Shown: piece after piece, positions 6,129-6,836 of the stretch | Layout: each line of letters opens with the position of its first letter | Position numbering within the stretch: position 1 is the first letter of the stretch | DNA from: Bacillota bacterium | GTDB lineage: Bacteria > Armatimonadota > Hebobacteria > Hebobacterales > Hebobacteraceae | Assembly (NCBI GenBank): GCA_030668755.1 | Contig: DAOVEW010000052.1 | Location: forward strand, 1-6,836 | Direction of reading: 5' to 3' | Length of the DNA: 6,836 nt | The notes under the pieces: generated by a model | What the model saw: the letters and a program-made list of their open reading frames with translations, nothing else | The model's database searches: none | What the model was told of the DNA's origin: nothing | Position numbers and translations under genes: made by a program

Positions 6129-6147
6129 GTTTCCACCACCAGCGCAA
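6119..6147 (-). promoter_or_regulatory. Vegetative (sigma-70/SigA type) promoter of the cinA-thpR-recA-recX operon
   Basis: Read on the minus strand, a perfect -10 box TATAAT (6124 to 6119) lies 17 bases after TTGCGC (6147 to 6142), a partial -35 with the TTG half conserved. Transcription would begin near 6112, giving a leader of about 62 bases before the cinA ATG. A T-rich TAGTTTTCG lies just upstream of the -35. This is the only convincing promoter seen in the window, so the downstream genes including recA, and probably rny and ymdB, likely depend on it. Confidence 0.8.
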
Positions 6148-6418
6148 GCGAAAACTAGCCCGCCCCCCGCCTGGCCGCGCTCCGCCCTCTGTTACACGCA
6201 GAGGCACCCTAGCTGCCCCTCAAAACCACAGCGAACGCCCCTCTGCCGGCGGAGCGTCGGCGTCCCTCGATCCGGACAAGAACGAGACTCCCGCGCTCAC
6301 ACCATCCTGTCCAATATGGAACGATACCAGTGGACGTACTTGGTCAGTCGAGCCTGAGGCTCCGCCCAACTGGGGCGGGCCGCAGTCCAAACAAAAAACA
6401 GAAAACAGGAACCTCTGA

Positions 6419-6447
6419 AGGCCCGGAGGCTCAAAGCCTCCGGGCCT
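6419..6447. repeat. Perfect 13-pair hairpin with three-base loop upstream of the pilin gene
   Basis: AGGCCCGGAGGCT (6419-6431) and AGCCTCCGGGCCT (6435-6447) are exact reverse complements around CAA. In the plus direction it would lie in the leader of the pilin gene, 56 bases before its start, with no T-tract after it. In the minus direction it is followed after about ten bases by a T-rich run (complement of 6388-6408), so it could work as an imperfect terminator against leftward transcription. A dispersed repeat or leader regulatory element is also possible. Confidence 0.65.
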
Positions 6448-6490
6448 CAGCACGTTCGGCGCAGTGAAACCCGAGCCCCCTTCGGACAGA

Positions 6491-6496
6491 GAGGAG
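6491..6496 (+). promoter_or_regulatory. Ribosome binding site of the pilin-like gene
   Basis: GAGGAG ends seven bases before the GTG at 6504. It fixes the GTG start for a gene that has no suitable ATG before its prepilin cleavage motif. Confidence 0.75.
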
Positions 6497-6503
6497 ACGG
6501 ACA

Positions 6504-6836
6504 GTGCGCTGGGAGCATCCTGAGCGACGGTGCCGCATCCCCCGGCGGCCCGGCTCCCGGGCCGGCCTGACGCTCATAGAGGTCCTCGCAGCATCCATGA
6601 TCCTGGGAATCGGCCTCGTCGGCGTCGGATCACTCGTCACCTACGGCGTTGTCTCGCACAGGAAGTCAGTGAACTATACCGTGGCCGCCGCCCGCACCGT
6701 CCGGGAAATCGAGCGCATCCGGGAGGCCGGCTATCTCTCTGCCGAGATCGGCCCCGATCTCTTCCCCTCGCCCGCCTACACGATCCTGAGTTCCACACAG
6801 GTTGGCTTCCCTGTCGCTGAGCTCAAAGGCGGCCAG
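6504..6836 (+). CDS. Type IV pilin/pseudopilin-like protein (PilV/GspI-like N-terminus), 3' end missing
   Basis: The first 111 codons are present and the frame stays open to the right edge. A long basic leader (RRCRIPRRPGSRAG) ends at Gly21, followed by LTLIEVLAASMILGIGLVGVG, a class III prepilin signal: cleavage after Gly21 by a PilD-type peptidase, N-methylation at Leu22, and the conserved Glu5 of the mature protein at position 26. The hydrophobic helix runs from about 22 to 45, and the following TVAAARTVREIERIREAGY is an amphipathic helix typical of minor pilins. Start GTG 6504 has GAGGAG seven bases upstream. Residue +1 is Leu instead of the more common Phe. The EVLAASMILGIGLVGV pattern is nearest to PilV/GspI minor pilins. 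It is divergent from the cinA operon and probably opens a separate pilus or secretion gene cluster. The C-terminal domain, needed for a specific name, is outside the window. Confidence 0.82.
   Translation, partial: MRWEHPERRCRIPRRPGSRAGLTLIEVLAASMILGIGLVGVGSLVTYGVVSHRKSVNYTVAAARTVREIERIREAGYLSAEIGPDLFPSPAYTILSSTQVGFPVAELKGGQ

Larger units (their letters stand above)
6148..6503. other. Intergenic region between divergent cinA operon and pilin gene
   Basis: No supported gene lies here. The stretch contains several small inverted repeats: CCTCTG/CAGAGG with a seven-base loop (6186-6204), AGCCT-g-AGGCT (6351-6361), CCGCCC/GGGCGG with a five-base loop (6362-6378), and a 13-pair hairpin (6419-6447). 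An A-rich run (about 6388-6408) precedes the last. CCGA at 6471-6474 can pair with TCGG at either 6456-6459 or 6482-6485. No convincing plus-strand promoter for the pilin gene was found. A minus-strand frame at 6220-6453 has atypical composition and overlaps the hairpins, so it is not called. Confidence 0.6.

Noticed and set aside
6419..6447. Standard intrinsic terminator
   Set aside because: No T-tract directly follows the stem on either strand; the T-rich stretch on the minus strand begins about ten bases later.
6220..6453. 77-codon minus-strand frame in the intergenic region
   Set aside because: No ribosome binding site or family is seen, it overlaps the 13-pair hairpin, and its start (GGFEPPG) resembles known spurious translations of hairpin regions.
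6411..6503. Cyclic-di-GMP or other known riboswitch in the pilin leader
   Set aside because: Pilin leaders sometimes carry GEMM riboswitches, but the conserved core sequences of that class are not found here.
1..6836. CRISPR array, tRNA, rRNA, insertion sequence or prophage
   Set aside because: No regularly spaced repeats, RNA gene signatures, transposase or integrase frames, or terminal repeats were seen.

Overview
The window is a GC-rich bacterial chromosomal segment. Almost all of it is one tightly packed operon read on the minus strand, from about 6112 down to 1: cinA (4782-6050), thpR (4201-4785), recA (3164-4204), recX (2677-3189), rny (922 to about 2556), ymdB (101-892) and the first 33 codons of an unidentified gene (1-99). 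A divergent plus-strand gene for a type IV pilin-like protein starts at 6504 and runs off the right edge. The roughly 450 bases between cinA and the pilin gene hold the operon promoter and several hairpins but no credible gene.

The order cinA-recA-recX-rny-ymdB is known from Bacillota and relatives. A ThpR/LigT gene between cinA and recA is known from Deinococcus-Thermus. Together with the high GC, dense packing and a PilV-like pilin, this suggests a Terrabacteria-type lineage such as Armatimonadota, Deinococcota or a high-GC Bacillota relative. This placement is inference; no rRNA or other taxonomic marker is present.

The operon joins nucleotide salvage (CinA), RNA end/ligation chemistry (ThpR), recombination and its modulator (RecA, RecX), mRNA decay (RNase Y) and a metallophosphodiesterase (YmdB). 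Translational coupling is strong: cinA/thpR overlap as GTGA, thpR/recA as ATGA, recA/recX by 26 bases, and ymdB is separated by one base from the next start. Several starts given here are shorter than the longest open frame because ribosome binding sites and overlaps support them.

The two most interesting points are regulatory and enzymatic. First, a perfect consensus -10 box (TATAAT) upstream of cinA lies inside an inverted repeat ACTGT-N7-ACAGT, which resembles a LexA/SOS operator with a 7-base rather than 8-base spacer. Second, RecA carries substitutions at positions that are nearly invariant in bacteria: the E. coli Lys250 equivalent is Ser, HALD after the catalytic Glu is QRME, the Walker A is GNEGSGKT, and loop L1 reads GARGD. 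Its overall architecture is complete. No previously undescribed multi-gene system is evident; the window is mainly a conserved housekeeping operon with these oddities.
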